Positions 53,027 through 62,127 of a DNA stretch of 64,000 nucleotides are shown here, in pieces (positions within the stretch are counted from its first letter, which is position 1; each line of letters begins with the position of its first letter). A program made the translations under genes and the position numbers. The DNA comes from Benzoatithermus sp963720725 (GTDB taxonomy: Bacteria; Pseudomonadota; Alphaproteobacteria; Geminicoccales; Geminicoccaceae): NCBI GenBank assembly GCA_963720725.1, contig CAVRGN010000013.1:248001-312000 (forward strand). Direction: 5' to 3'. A model generated the notes under the pieces. The model was not told the DNA's origin, made no database searches, and worked only from the letters and a program-made list of their open reading frames with translations.

Positions 53027-54426
53027 CGGTGGCCCCGGGCGCGCCACTGGCTCATGAAGGTGCCGCGCTGAGGTGCCGGCAGGTCGCGCGTGTCGGTCCA
53101 GCCGCGCGCCAGCGGCGCCCAGCGCAGCCGCCCGTCGCGCCCGAGCAGGCGCAGACCGGAGACCGCCATCCGGGTGGCGAGGCGATAGAGCGCCGGTCGC
53201 CTGGCGAACCAGCCCCACAGGCTCAGGCCCCAGCGCGCCGAGGGCGGGGCGAGGCCGCGGCCGAACTGCTCGGTGCGCCAGTGCCGCATCAGCTTGGGCA
53301 GCGGGATGCGGACCGGGCAGACCTCCTGGCAGCGGCCGCAGAAGGTCGAGGCGTTGGGGAGCGGGAAGCCCTGCTCGATGCCGACCAGCTGCGGCGTCAG
53401 CACCGAGCCCATGGGCCCCGGATAGACCCAGCCATAGGCGTGGCCGCCGGTGGCGAGATAGACCGGGCAGTGGTTCATGCAGGCGCCGCAGCGGATGCAG
53501 CGGAGCATCTCGCGCAGCTCGTTGCCCAGCATCTCGGTGCGGCCATTGTCGAGCAGGACGACGTGGAACCGGTCGGGTCCGTCCAGGTCACCCTCCCGCT
53601 TCGGGCCGGTCATGACCGTGGTGTAGGTCGAGAACTCCTGCCCGGTGGCGGAGCGGGCGAGCAGGCGCAAGAGGGTCAGCGCGTCCTCGACCGTGGGCAC
53701 CACCTTCTCCAGGGTGGCGACGACGATGTGGGTGCGCGGCAGGCCCTGGGTCAGCTCGGCATTGCCCTCGTTGGTCACCGTGATCGCCGAGCCGGTCTCG
53801 GCGATCAGGAAGTTCGCACCGGTGATGCCGACATCGGCGGAGAGGTAGCGCTGGCGCAGGATGCGGCGCGCCTCGGCGACCAGGTCGGACGCCTCATCCA
53901 GCCGTGGCCCGCCGTGGTGGCGGGCGAACAGGTCGCTGATCTCGTCCTGGGTCATGTGCACGACCGGGCCGACGATGTGGCTCGGCGGCTGGCCGGAGAT
54001 CTGCAGGATGTACTCGCCCAGATCGGTTTCGATCGGGTCGAGCCCGTGCGATTCGAGAAAGGCGGTGAGCCCGATCTCCTCGGTCACCATGCTCTTGCTC
54101 TTGGTGACCGAGCCCGCGCCCCCGGCCTGGCACAGCTCGAGGATCACGGCGCGGGCCTCGGCGGCGTCGCGGGCCCAGTGCACCGTGCCGCCGCGCTCGA
54201 CCACCTTGGCCTCGAAGGCCTGCAAATAGAGGTCGAGATGGGCGAGGCTGTGGTTCTTGATGTCGCGGCCCTGGTCGCGCAGCGTCTCGAACTCGGGCAG
54301 CCGATCGGCCGCGCGCGCCCGGTTGGCGACCCAGCCGGTCTTGATCTTGGCCAGCGCCGACTGCAGCGCCGGATTCTCCAGCGCGTGATGGGCGTTGTCC
54401 TCGAAGTCGAGCGTGGTGATTTCCAT
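53023..54426 (-). CDS. lutB: L-lactate utilisation iron-sulfur protein LutB
   Basis: A 467-residue protein with an N-terminal LUD domain and C-terminal 4Fe-4S ferredoxin motifs: CIRCGACMNHCPVY and CGRCQEVCPVRIPLPKLM. ETGSAITVTNEGNAELTQGL and AGGAGSVTKSKSMVTEEIG are family-typical. It is the electron-transfer subunit of the LutABC lactate dehydrogenase. Start ATG 54426, 15 bases from the lutA stop. Confidence 0.94.
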   Translation of the reverse strand: MEITTLDFEDNAHHALENPALQSALAKIKTGWVANRARAADRLPEFETLRDQGRDIKNHSLAHLDLYLQAFEAKVVERGGTVHWARDAAEARAVILELCQAGGAGSVTKSKSMVTEEIGLTAFLESHGLDPIETDLGEYILQISGQPPSHIVGPVVHMTQDEISDLFARHHGGPRLDEASDLVAEARRILRQRYLSADVGITGANFLIAETGSAITVTNEGNAELTQGLPRTHIVVATLEKVVPTVEDALTLLRLLARSATGQEFSTYTTVMTGPKREGDLDGPDRFHVVLLDNGRTEMLGNELREMLRCIRCGACMNHCPVYLATGGHAYGWVYPGPMGSVLTPQLVGIEQGFPLPNASTFCGRCQEVCPVRIPLPKLMRHWRTEQFGRGLAPPSARWGLSLWGWFARRPALYRLATRMAVSGLRLLGRDGRLRWAPLARGWTDTRDLPAPQRGTFMSQWRARGHR

Positions 54427-54441
54427 CGGCGGTCTCCCGGC

Positions 54442-55206
54442 TCAGCTCTCGGCTTCGCCGATGGCCGGCGTGGCGGTGTCGCCGGCCAGCACCTCCGCCA
54501 CGTGCCGCGCCTGGATGCCCGAGCCCAGCCGCTTCAGCCGGCCGGCCATGTTCATCAGGCAGCCCAGGTCGCCGGCAAGCACGAGATCCGCGCCGGTGGC
54601 CGCGATCCGCTCCGCCTTGTTGCTGACCATCCTGGTCGAGATCTCCGGGTATTTGACGCAGAACGTGCCGCCGAAGCCGCAACAGACCTCGCTCTCCTCC
54701 ATCTCGAGCAGGTCCAGCCCGTCGACGCCGGCCAGGAGCATGCGCGGCTGGCGCTTGATGTGGAGCTCGCGCAGGCCCGAGCAACTGTCGTGATAGGTCG
54801 CGGTGCCCGCGAACTGCGCCGCCACTTCCCGTACGCCGCGCACGTCGACCAGGAAGCTCACCAGCTCGTGGCAGCGCCCGGCGAGCTCGACCGCCTGCTC
54901 CTTCATGGCCGGATCGTCGTCGAACAGCTCGGGCAGGTGGGCGCGCAGCATGCCGGCGCAGGAACCCGAGGGGGCCACGACATAGTCGTAGCCGGCGAAG
55001 GCGGCGATCAGCTCGCGCGCCAGCGCCTCGGTGGTGGCGCGATCACCGGAGTTGAAGGCGGGCTGGCCGCAGCAGGTCTGCCGGCGCGGCACCTCGACCC
55101 GGCAGCCGGCATGCTCGAGCAGCTTGACCGCGGCGAAGCCCACCGACGGCCGGAACAGGTCGACCAGGCAGGTGACGAACAACGCGACGCGCGGGCTTTC
55201 CGACAT
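54442..55206 (-). CDS. lutA: L-lactate utilisation protein LutA
   Basis: A 254-residue protein with two cysteine-rich CCG domains: TCCGQPAFNSGD and VCCGFGGTFCVKYPEIS, as in LutA and GlcF-type subunits, which bind iron-sulfur clusters. SGSCAGMLRAHLPELF is also conserved. It is the first gene of the lutABC operon on the minus strand. Confidence 0.94.
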   Translation of the reverse strand: MSESPRVALFVTCLVDLFRPSVGFAAVKLLEHAGCRVEVPRRQTCCGQPAFNSGDRATTEALARELIAAFAGYDYVVAPSGSCAGMLRAHLPELFDDDPAMKEQAVELAGRCHELVSFLVDVRGVREVAAQFAGTATYHDSCSGLRELHIKRQPRMLLAGVDGLDLLEMEESEVCCGFGGTFCVKYPEISTRMVSNKAERIAATGADLVLAGDLGCLMNMAGRLKRLGSGIQARHVAEVLAGDTATPAIGEAES

Positions 55207-55295
55207 GGGATGGGGCTGTCCAGGGCCAAGGCAGGCCGGGCACTGTTAGCCTACCGGGCACTCGGCCCGCAACCTCGCCCGGATTCCGGGTGCCG

Positions 55296-55955
55296 TCAGG
55301 CCAGGCGAAGCTGCAGCTTCGGAGCGTAGAAAGCCTCGGCGAACCGCGTCGGGCTGTTGCTCTCCAGGCCGCGCAGACGGGCCAGGCCGCGGAAGGTGTC
55401 GCGGTCGAACCACTGCTTGGTCGCCTGGCTCGGGAAGTGGCGATGCAGGAGGTCGACCTTGCGCTCGATCGCGGCCTCGCCGACGGGGGCATAGACCGAG
55501 GGCCGCCCCAGGTCGCCGTCCCATTTGGGAATCTCGTATTCGAGGATCAGGTGGTCGCGGAAGGTGTTCCAGGTCAGGCCGCAGACTTCGCGATGGTCCT
55601 GGTGCCGGTCGTCGCGGGTGTGGGTCAAGATCACGTCCGGGCGCGGCAGGGGCTTCAGGGTCTCGAACCAGTCCTTGATCTGGGCGGTCTGGGTGGGAAA
55701 ATAGCCGTCGCGGAACGACTGCACCTCGATCCGCGATTCCGCGGCACCTGCCAGGAACGCCTCGGCGCTGGCCCGGGCCTCGATCGCCCGTGGCGGCGTG
55801 GAGCCCACCACGCACCAGACCACCGCGAGCCGCACCCCTTGCGCGATGAGCTCGAGGATGGTGGCGCCGCAGCCGATCTCAATGTCGTCGCAATGCGCGC
55901 CCAGGCAGAGCACCCGCAGGGGCTCGCCGGCGCGGGCCAGGGGCAGGGGCATCAT
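55296..55955 (-). CDS. PIG-L family deacetylase
   Basis: A 219-residue zinc-dependent deacetylase of the LmbE/PIG-L family. The metal motif is in CLGAHCDDIEIGCGATILEL (His, Asp-Asp), and a further ligand His is in RHQDHREVCGLTWNTF. The ATG overlaps the stop of the nucleotidyltransferase gene (ATGATG, starts at 55955 or 55952). It likely removes an acetyl group from an amino sugar used in the surface-glycan pathway encoded here. Confidence 0.88.
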   Translation of the reverse strand: MMPLPLARAGEPLRVLCLGAHCDDIEIGCGATILELIAQGVRLAVVWCVVGSTPPRAIEARASAEAFLAGAAESRIEVQSFRDGYFPTQTAQIKDWFETLKPLPRPDVILTHTRDDRHQDHREVCGLTWNTFRDHLILEYEIPKWDGDLGRPSVYAPVGEAAIERKVDLLHRHFPSQATKQWFDRDTFRGLARLRGLESNSPTRFAEAFYAPKLQLRLA

Positions 55956-56743
55956 TGCGGGCGCTGGTCCCGGGTCCAGGGCAGCCACGGGGTGCGGCCC
56001 TTCTCGAACATGTCCTCGAGCAGCTGCTTGTCGCGCAGCGTGTCCATCGAGGCCCAGAAGCCGCGATGGCGGTAGGCGATGATCTCGTCGGCCTCGATCA
56101 GGCGCTGGAAGGGTTCCACCACCAGTTCCTCGCCCGGACGCATGAACTCGAAGATGCGCGGCGTGAAGATGAAGAAGCCGCCATTGATCCAGATTTCGGA
56201 ATCATGGCTGGTGCGGAACGCCTGCACGCCGCCATTGTCGCCGAATTCGACCAGATGGTAGCTGAAGTTGGGCCGGATCGCCAGGAAGCAGGCGGCCTTG
56301 CCGCTGTCTCGGAAGAACTCGACCATTTCCGGCAGCGGCACGTCGCTCAGGCCGTCGCTGTAGTTGGCGAAGAACATCTCCTCGCCGATCAGCTGCTGCT
56401 TCACCGCGCTCAGCCGGTCACCGATGTTGCGCCAGATGCCGGTGTCGATCAGCGAGGCACGCCAGTCGTCCTGCTGCGCGCCGATGATCTCGACCCTGGT
56501 CCCCTGCTCGGAGATCACGAAGTCGCTGTGGATCGTCGGCCGGTAGTCCAGGAACCACTGCTTGATCACGTTGGCCTTGTAGCCGAGGCACAAGACGAAG
56601 TCGCGATGGCCGTAGTGGCCGTAATACTGCATGATGTGCCACAAGATCGGATGATGGCCCACGGGCACCATCGGCTTGGGCACGTTCTCGGAATAGTCAC
56701 GGATGCGGGTGCCGAGCCCGCCACAGAACAGCACGACCTTCAT
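55952..56743 (-). CDS. Sugar-phosphate nucleotidyltransferase (glucose-1-phosphate cytidylyltransferase-like)
   Basis: A 263-residue NTP-transferase. The nucleotide loop is at the N-terminus (VVLFCGGLGTRIRDYSENVP, then KPMVPVGHHPILWHIM). EMFFANYSDGLSDVPLPEMV and EIWINGGFFIFTPRIFEFM agree with the RfbF-like branch that makes CDP-glucose, though other sugars cannot be excluded. It is divergent from the methyltransferase gene, with a 625-base gap between them. Confidence 0.88.
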   Translation of the reverse strand: MKVVLFCGGLGTRIRDYSENVPKPMVPVGHHPILWHIMQYYGHYGHRDFVLCLGYKANVIKQWFLDYRPTIHSDFVISEQGTRVEIIGAQQDDWRASLIDTGIWRNIGDRLSAVKQQLIGEEMFFANYSDGLSDVPLPEMVEFFRDSGKAACFLAIRPNFSYHLVEFGDNGGVQAFRTSHDSEIWINGGFFIFTPRIFEFMRPGEELVVEPFQRLIEADEIIAYRHRGFWASMDTLRDKQLLEDMFEKGRTPWLPWTRDQRPQ

Positions 56744-57368
56744 GCTTGCGACTCCGCACCGATGGTGTCAGCGCCCGGTTCAACCGCGCGCGCGGCTTGG
56801 TTGGGGCGAGCGGCGCGCGTCATGTCCGTCATTGCAAAACCGCCCAGTGTGGTGGCTGCCGGTCGGCCGCCGCGCCTTCATGCGACGCACGCGAGGATCC
56901 AATCGTGTCGCCCGTCGCGACTATCGCTGTCCGGTGGCAAGAAATCAACGCTCTCTCAACCGTTTCTGTAAGTGTTACGCCGACTTGCCCCCGTTCTGCG
57001 CGTGCGGCGAGGAGCATCGTGGGACCGCGCCACACGCCGCGGGGCGGCGGCACCTGCATGACTGCCACCTATCGTGCGGCAGGACGCGCGTCCAATCCAG
57101 ATCGCAGCGCCGGCGAAAACGGCAGCGACCTGTGGCCATCGGGTCCCGATTGCGGCGGCCACGCCGCTGCTGCAGGCGGAAATGGTCCAGATCGGCCGCA
57201 TCAGAGATGGTAGCGTGTTGCGCACTTCCCCTGGTATGCCACAACCCGGCCGAATTCGGGGCGCGGGACTGGCTCGTCGTCGCCTCGTGGTGTAGCTAGC
57301 TCGCGCGCCGCTACCTGCGAAGCGGCGTCGAGCATGCACTGGTGCCGGCACGTGCCGGAGGCTGGGAG
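56744..57368. other. Divergent intergenic region upstream of sugar genes
   Basis: About 625 bases between the minus-strand nucleotidyltransferase and the plus-strand methyltransferase. No frame gives a recognisable protein. An AT-richer stretch at about 56938-56980 may hold promoters for one or both operons. I see no clear operator or RNA gene. Confidence 0.4.
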
Positions 57369-58634
57369 ATGACGGTGACCATGAGCGATGCGGATCCCGA
57401 GCTGGTGCTGCCGCCATGCCGCTTCTGCCGCACGCCTTTGCGGCACACCTTCGTCGATCTCGGCATGTCGCCACTCTGTCAGCGGCACATCCGGCCCCAA
57501 GAGCTGAACGTGATGGAGCCGTTCTACCCGCTGCATGTGCGGGTGTGCGAAGCGTGCTTCCTGGTCCAGCTCGAGGAGTATGTCAGCCCGAGCGAGATCT
57601 TCAACGACTACGCCTACTTTTCCTCCTTCTCGGACACCATGCTCGCCCACGCCGAGGCCTATTGCCGGGCCATGCAGGCCCGCCTCGGGCTGGACGGCAG
57701 CAGCCTTGCGGTCGAGCTCGCCAGCAACGACGGCTATCTCCTCCAGTACTTCAAGCAGCTGGGCGTGGGCGTGCTCGGGATCGAGCCGGCGGCCAACGTC
57801 GCCGAGGCGGCGATCGCCAAGGGCATCCCGACGGTGACCGAGTTCTTCGGCGTCGAGCTGGCACAGCGCCTGGCGCCCAAGGGCCGGGCCGACCTGATCG
57901 TCGGCAACAACGTCCTGGCCCATGTGCCGGACATCAACGATTTCGTCGGCGGCATGCGGGTGCTGCTCAAGCCCGCGGGCGTGGTGACCATGGAGTTCCC
58001 GCATCTGACGCGCCTGATCGACGACAACCTGTTCGACACCATCTACCACGAGCACTTCTCCTACCTGTCGTTCCTGACCGTGCAGAAGGTGTTCGCCGCG
58101 CGCGGCCTGACGCTGTTCGACGTCGAGGAGGTCGACACGCATGGCGGCTCGTTGCGCATCTACGCCCGGCACCAGGAGAACGACGCGCTCGCGGTCACCT
58201 CTCGGGTGCAGGACTGGGCCGCGTTCGAGCGCTCGCGCGGCCTGGACGACATGGCGGCCTATCAGAGCTTCGGCCCCAAGGTGACGGCGACCAAGCGCAA
58301 GCTGCTGTCGTTCCTGATCGACGCCAAGAACAGCGGCAAGTCTGTCGCGGGGTACGGTGCGCCGGGCAAGGGCAACACGCTGCTCAACTATTGTGGTATC
58401 CGGACCGACTTCCTCGACTACACGGTCGACCGGAATCCGGTGAAGCAGGGCAACTACCTGCCGGGCACGCGGATCCCGATCTGCCCGCCCGAGAAGATCC
58501 GCGAGACCAGGCCCGACTATCTGATGATCCTGCCATGGAACCTCAAGGACGAGATCATCGCCCAGAACGCCTTCATCCGGGAATGGGGTGGGCAGTTCGT
58601 GGTGCCGCTGCCCGAGACCAAGGTCTATCCGTGA
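57369..58634 (+). CDS. Class I SAM-dependent sugar methyltransferase (TylCIII-like)
   Basis: A 421-residue protein with three parts: an N-terminal zinc-binding segment (CRFCRTPLRHTFVDLGMSPL, and VCEACFLVQLEEYV), a SAM-binding methyltransferase domain (VELASNDGYLLQYFKQLGVG) and a C-terminal domain (VAGYGAPGKGNTLLNYCGI). This layout is that of NDP-sugar C-methyltransferases. ATG 57369 follows GGGAG. The enzyme would methylate a nucleotide-linked sugar. Confidence 0.9.
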   Translation: MTVTMSDADPELVLPPCRFCRTPLRHTFVDLGMSPLCQRHIRPQELNVMEPFYPLHVRVCEACFLVQLEEYVSPSEIFNDYAYFSSFSDTMLAHAEAYCRAMQARLGLDGSSLAVELASNDGYLLQYFKQLGVGVLGIEPAANVAEAAIAKGIPTVTEFFGVELAQRLAPKGRADLIVGNNVLAHVPDINDFVGGMRVLLKPAGVVTMEFPHLTRLIDDNLFDTIYHEHFSYLSFLTVQKVFAARGLTLFDVEEVDTHGGSLRIYARHQENDALAVTSRVQDWAAFERSRGLDDMAAYQSFGPKVTATKRKLLSFLIDAKNSGKSVAGYGAPGKGNTLLNYCGIRTDFLDYTVDRNPVKQGNYLPGTRIPICPPEKIRETRPDYLMILPWNLKDEIIAQNAFIREWGGQFVVPLPETKVYP

Positions 58635-58676
58635 CGGCCCAGCCGTCCCGCCGGACATTTGCATGAGGACTACGCG

Positions 58677-59831
58677 ATGAAGACTGCGGCCGATGTCGTG
58701 CGCGCCGATCTCGACTACCTGCACCACGAGCTGCGCGAGGAATGGCCGGCCATGGCCGGGCGCCGGCTGCTGATCACCGGCGGCGCCGGCTTCCTCGGCT
58801 ACTATTTCACCCAGGCCGCCACCCACTACAACCGCAGCGCCGCCAAGGCCGACCGGATCGACATCACCGTCTACGACAATCTGGCGCGCGGCGCGCCGGC
58901 GTGGCTCGAGGAGCTGCACGGCGCCGGCGAGCTCGCGCTCGTCACCCACGACATGCGCCTGCCGCTGCCGGCGGACTTCGCGCAAGTCGACTATGTGGTC
59001 CACGCCGCCTCGGTGGCCTCGCCGACCTACTACCGGGCGCACCCGGTCGAGACGATGGACGCGAACATCAACGGGCTGCGCAACCTGCTCGACCATGCCC
59101 GGGCGCGGGTGGACGGCAACAACCCGGTCAAGGGCATCGTCTTCCTCTCCAGCAGCGAGATCTACGGCGACCCGGCGCCGGAAGCGATTCCCACGCCCGA
59201 GGACTATCGCGGCTTCGTCTCCTGCACCGGCCCTCGCGCCTGCTACGACGAGGCCAAGCGCTTCGGCGAGACCATGTGCACGGTGTTCGCCAACAAGTAT
59301 GGCGTCGCCGCCAAGATCGCGCGTCCGTTCAACAATTACGGACCGGGCCTCAAGATCAACGACGGCCGGGTACTGCCCGACTTCGCCCGCGACGTGCTGA
59401 GCGGCCGCGACATCGTCATGCTGTCGGACGGCAAGGCGACGCGCACCTTCTGCTACGTCGCCGACGCCATCACCGGCTATTACAAGGTGATGGTGCGCGG
59501 CCGCAACGGCGAGCCCTACAATGTCGGCACCGAGACGCCCGAGATCTCGGTGCGCGAGCTGGCGGAGAAGGTGGTCGAGGCGTCGGGCCGCCTGTTCGGC
59601 TACAAGGGCAAGTTCGTGTCGCAGGCGCCGCAGGATCGCGACTATCTGGTCGACAATCCCAACCGGCGCAGCCCGATCATCAAGAAGGCGCGCGACGAGA
59701 TCGGCTACGACCCGAAGATCGCCTTCGCCGACGGGCTCGACCGGACCCTGCTCTGGTACCAGGGCAACCAGACGGCGGTGCCCGAGCCGTGGATCTCGAC
59801 CACGCCCACCCGGACGGAGAACGCCGCCTGA
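58677..59831 (+). CDS. NAD-dependent epimerase/dehydratase (UDP-glucuronate decarboxylase-like)
   Basis: A 384-residue extended short-chain dehydrogenase. The NAD motif is ITGGAGFLGYYFTQ; the catalytic set is SSSEIYGD and YDEAKRFGE (Tyr-x3-Lys). ARPFNNYGPGLKINDGRVLP and GKATRTFCYVADAITGYY are typical of the UDP-xylose synthase/GDP-mannose 4,6-dehydratase-like group. ATG 58677 is preferred over a TTG 18 bases upstream. Its stop overlaps the ugd ATG. Confidence 0.9.
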   Translation: MKTAADVVRADLDYLHHELREEWPAMAGRRLLITGGAGFLGYYFTQAATHYNRSAAKADRIDITVYDNLARGAPAWLEELHGAGELALVTHDMRLPLPADFAQVDYVVHAASVASPTYYRAHPVETMDANINGLRNLLDHARARVDGNNPVKGIVFLSSSEIYGDPAPEAIPTPEDYRGFVSCTGPRACYDEAKRFGETMCTVFANKYGVAAKIARPFNNYGPGLKINDGRVLPDFARDVLSGRDIVMLSDGKATRTFCYVADAITGYYKVMVRGRNGEPYNVGTETPEISVRELAEKVVEASGRLFGYKGKFVSQAPQDRDYLVDNPNRRSPIIKKARDEIGYDPKIAFADGLDRTLLWYQGNQTAVPEPWISTTPTRTENAA

Positions 59832-61184
59832 TGCGGGTCTCGATCATCGGCACCGGCTATGTCGGTCTCGTGACCGGGGCCTGCCTGTGCGAGAAGGGGC
59901 ACGAGGTGGTGTGCGTCGACACCGACGCCGCCAAGGTCGAGGCGATCGCCGGCTCCAAGGCGCCGTTCCACGAGCCGGGGCTGGACGAGCTGCTGGCGCG
60001 CCATGTCGGCGGCCTGCTGTCGGCCACCACCGACCTGCGCGCCGCGGTCCTCGGCTCCGACCTCACCCTGCTCGCGATCGGCACGCCGTTCGACGGCCGC
60101 CACATCGACCTGACCTATGTCCGCGAAGCCAGCCGCCAGGTCGGCGCCGCGCTCAAGGACAAGCCCGGCTACCATGTGGTCGCGGTCAAGAGCACGGTGG
60201 TGCCGGGCACCACCGACGCGGTGGTGCTGCCGATCCTGGCCGAGGCGTCGGGCCGCGCGCCCGGGCCGGAGCTGGGGGTCGGCATGAACCCCGAATTCCT
60301 GTCCGAAGGCTCGGCGGTCGAGGACTTCATGCGCCCCGACCGGATCGTGATCGGCGGCATCGACCGGCGCAGCCAGGAGGTGCAGGAAGCACTCTACCAC
60401 GACTTCCCCGGCACCCCGATCCTGTGCACTGGCAACGCCACGGCCGAATTCATCAAGTACACCTCGAACGCCCTGCTGGCGACGCTGATCTCGTTCTCCA
60501 ACGAGGTCGCCAATCTGTGCGCCACCGTGCCGGGCGTGGACGCGGCGGAGGTGATGCGCGGCGTGCATCTGATGCGCGAGCTGCAGCACCGGCTCCCGGA
60601 CGGCGAGCGCAAGGCCGCCGGGATCAACTCCTTCATCTTTCCCGGCTGCGGCTTCGGCGGCAGCTGCCTGCCCAAGGACGTCAAGGCGCTGGCGGCCTGG
60701 GGTGCGGGGCGCGCCCAGGCGACGCCGCTCCTGGACGCCGTGCTCACCGTCAATCACGGCCAGCCGCGCAGGATGGTGGACATGGTCGAGGCGGCGCTGG
60801 GCTCGCTGCGCGGCAAGCGCGCGGCCGTGCTCGGCCTGGCCTTCAAGCCGGGCACCGACGACGTGCGCGAATCGCCGGCCTTCCCGATCATCGCCGAACT
60901 CACCGGCCGCGGTGCGGCGGTGCACGCCTACGATCCGGTGGCGCGTGTCACCGGCGGGTCGGTGCTGCGCGGCAAGGAGGGGGTCACGGTGGTGGCCAGC
61001 CTGGACGAGGCGCTGAACGGCGCCGACACCGCGATCCTGGTCACCCGGTGGGAGGATTTTCGCGGGCTGCCCGATCTCCTCGCCACATCGCTCGCCGCGA
61101 CCCCTCCTCGTCGACGGCCGACGCATGCTCGACCGCGCGTCCTACGCGCCCTACGCCGGTGTCGGGCTGGGGCCGAGCGCCTAG
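59831..61184 (+). CDS. ugd: UDP-glucose 6-dehydrogenase (C-terminal frameshift)
   Basis: A UDP-glucose/GDP-mannose dehydrogenase: NAD site SIIGTGYVGLVTGACLCEKG, catalytic Cys in FPGCGFGGSCLPKDVKA, and C-terminal domain GLAFKPGTDDVRESPAF. It oxidises UDP-glucose to UDP-glucuronate, substrate for the epimerase upstream. The frame shifts near 61100 (one extra base in a C run); the normal ending LLVDGRRMLDRASYAPYAG then stops at 61184. Without the correction the frame runs on into the next gene. Confidence 0.88.
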
Positions 61185-61234
61185 GCAGCCATCGGGCGGC
61201 TCGCCGGTTGTACCGGCAGCAACGGAGGCTGCCC

Positions 61235-61744
61235 ATGCCCGTCGAGAGCTACCGCTTCGTGGACGATGGCCGCATCCCCAACAGCGCGCTGCCGCTTGTG
61301 GTCTATCGCGGCGCGCTCACCGGCGACGACCTGGCCGACGGCGCCGAGCGGCTGTTCGCCGGCCATGGGTGGCTGGGCGCGTGGCGCAACGGAATCTTCG
61401 ACTATCATCACTTCCACAGCACCAGCCACGAGGTGCTCGGACTGGCCGAGGGCGAGGCCCGGGTCAGGTTCGGCGGTGAGCAGGGCCAGACGCTGACCTT
61501 GGCGGCCGGCGACGTGGTGGCGATTCCGGCTGGAGTGGGCCACCGCCTGGAGCGGGGCTCGGCCGACCTTCTGGTCGTTGGCGCCTATCCCGAGGGACGC
61601 AGATGGGATGTCCGGCGTGGCGATCCGGCCGAGCGCGACGAGGTCATGGCCAATCTCGCCGCCGTGCCGTTGCCCGCGACCGATCCCGTCGAGGGTCCTG
61701 GCGGTCCCCTGCTCGCAGCTTGGTCGGCGGGCGACGGGACCTGA
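61235..61744 (+). CDS. YjlB-like cupin protein
   Basis: A 169-residue cupin of the YjlB type. Its core YHHFHSTSHEVLGLAEGEAR supplies the His metal ligands and VVAIPAGVGHRLERGSADLL the second cupin motif. VVGAYPEGRRWDVRRGDPAE follows in the order typical of the group. ATG 61235 follows a GGAGG site. It is in the same frame as the shifted end of ugd only by chance. Function unknown. Confidence 0.85.
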   Translation: MPVESYRFVDDGRIPNSALPLVVYRGALTGDDLADGAERLFAGHGWLGAWRNGIFDYHHFHSTSHEVLGLAEGEARVRFGGEQGQTLTLAAGDVVAIPAGVGHRLERGSADLLVVGAYPEGRRWDVRRGDPAERDEVMANLAAVPLPATDPVEGPGGPLLAAWSAGDGT

Positions 61745-61745
61745 A

Positions 61746-62117
61746 CTACCGGCTGGGATCGACCGCCCGCGCGAGCGTGCGCAGGAGGTCGGCCAGGATG
61801 TAGGGCTTGCCGATCAGCGGCGCCGCGCGATGTCGCTCCGGCAGGTGATCGCGGTCGTAGCCGGTGAGGAACAGGAAGGGCACGCCACGGTCGGCCAGCG
61901 CGTCGGCGACGGGCACCGCACTCTCGCCGTTGAGGTTGAGATCGAGGATCGCGGCGTCGGGCGCGGCCTGCTGGATGGAGGCCAGCGCCGCAGAGATCGT
62001 GCCCATGGTGCCGACCACCGTGCAGCCGTTGGCCTCCAGGGTCGACTCCAGGTCCAGCGCCAGCAGAGTTTCGTCTTCCACGATCAGGACGCGCACATGG
62101 TCGAGGCCGTGATCCAC
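61746..62117 (-). CDS. Single-domain response regulator
   Basis: A 123-residue receiver domain. RVLIVEDETLLALDLESTL holds the acidic pair, ILDLNLNGES the phosphoacceptor Asp, and PLIGKPYILADLLRTL the conserved Lys. There is no output domain. It follows the HWE kinase gene by 10 bases on the same strand, so the kinase probably phosphorylates it. Start GTG 62117 is tentative; GTG 62096 is possible. Confidence 0.88.
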   Translation of the reverse strand: MDHGLDHVRVLIVEDETLLALDLESTLEANGCTVVGTMGTISAALASIQQAAPDAAILDLNLNGESAVPVADALADRGVPFLFLTGYDRDHLPERHRAAPLIGKPYILADLLRTLARAVDPSR

Positions 62118-62127
62118 CTCCCAGATC

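Noticed and set aside
52897..55329. An 810-residue plus-strand frame across lutABC
   Set aside because: It is an Arg/Gln/Ala-rich antisense shadow typical of GC-rich DNA; the minus strand encodes the well-matched Lut proteins.
56829..57068. A 79-residue minus-strand frame in the divergent sugar-gene region
   Set aside because: No motif, signal or ribosome site supports it; more likely promoter DNA.
58742..61744. A 1000-residue frame spanning the epimerase, UDP-glucose dehydrogenase and cupin
   Set aside because: The first third is an Arg-rich shadow of the epimerase gene. Ugd starts at 59831, and its true ending lies in another frame (stop 61184). The cupin has its own ribosome site and ATG.
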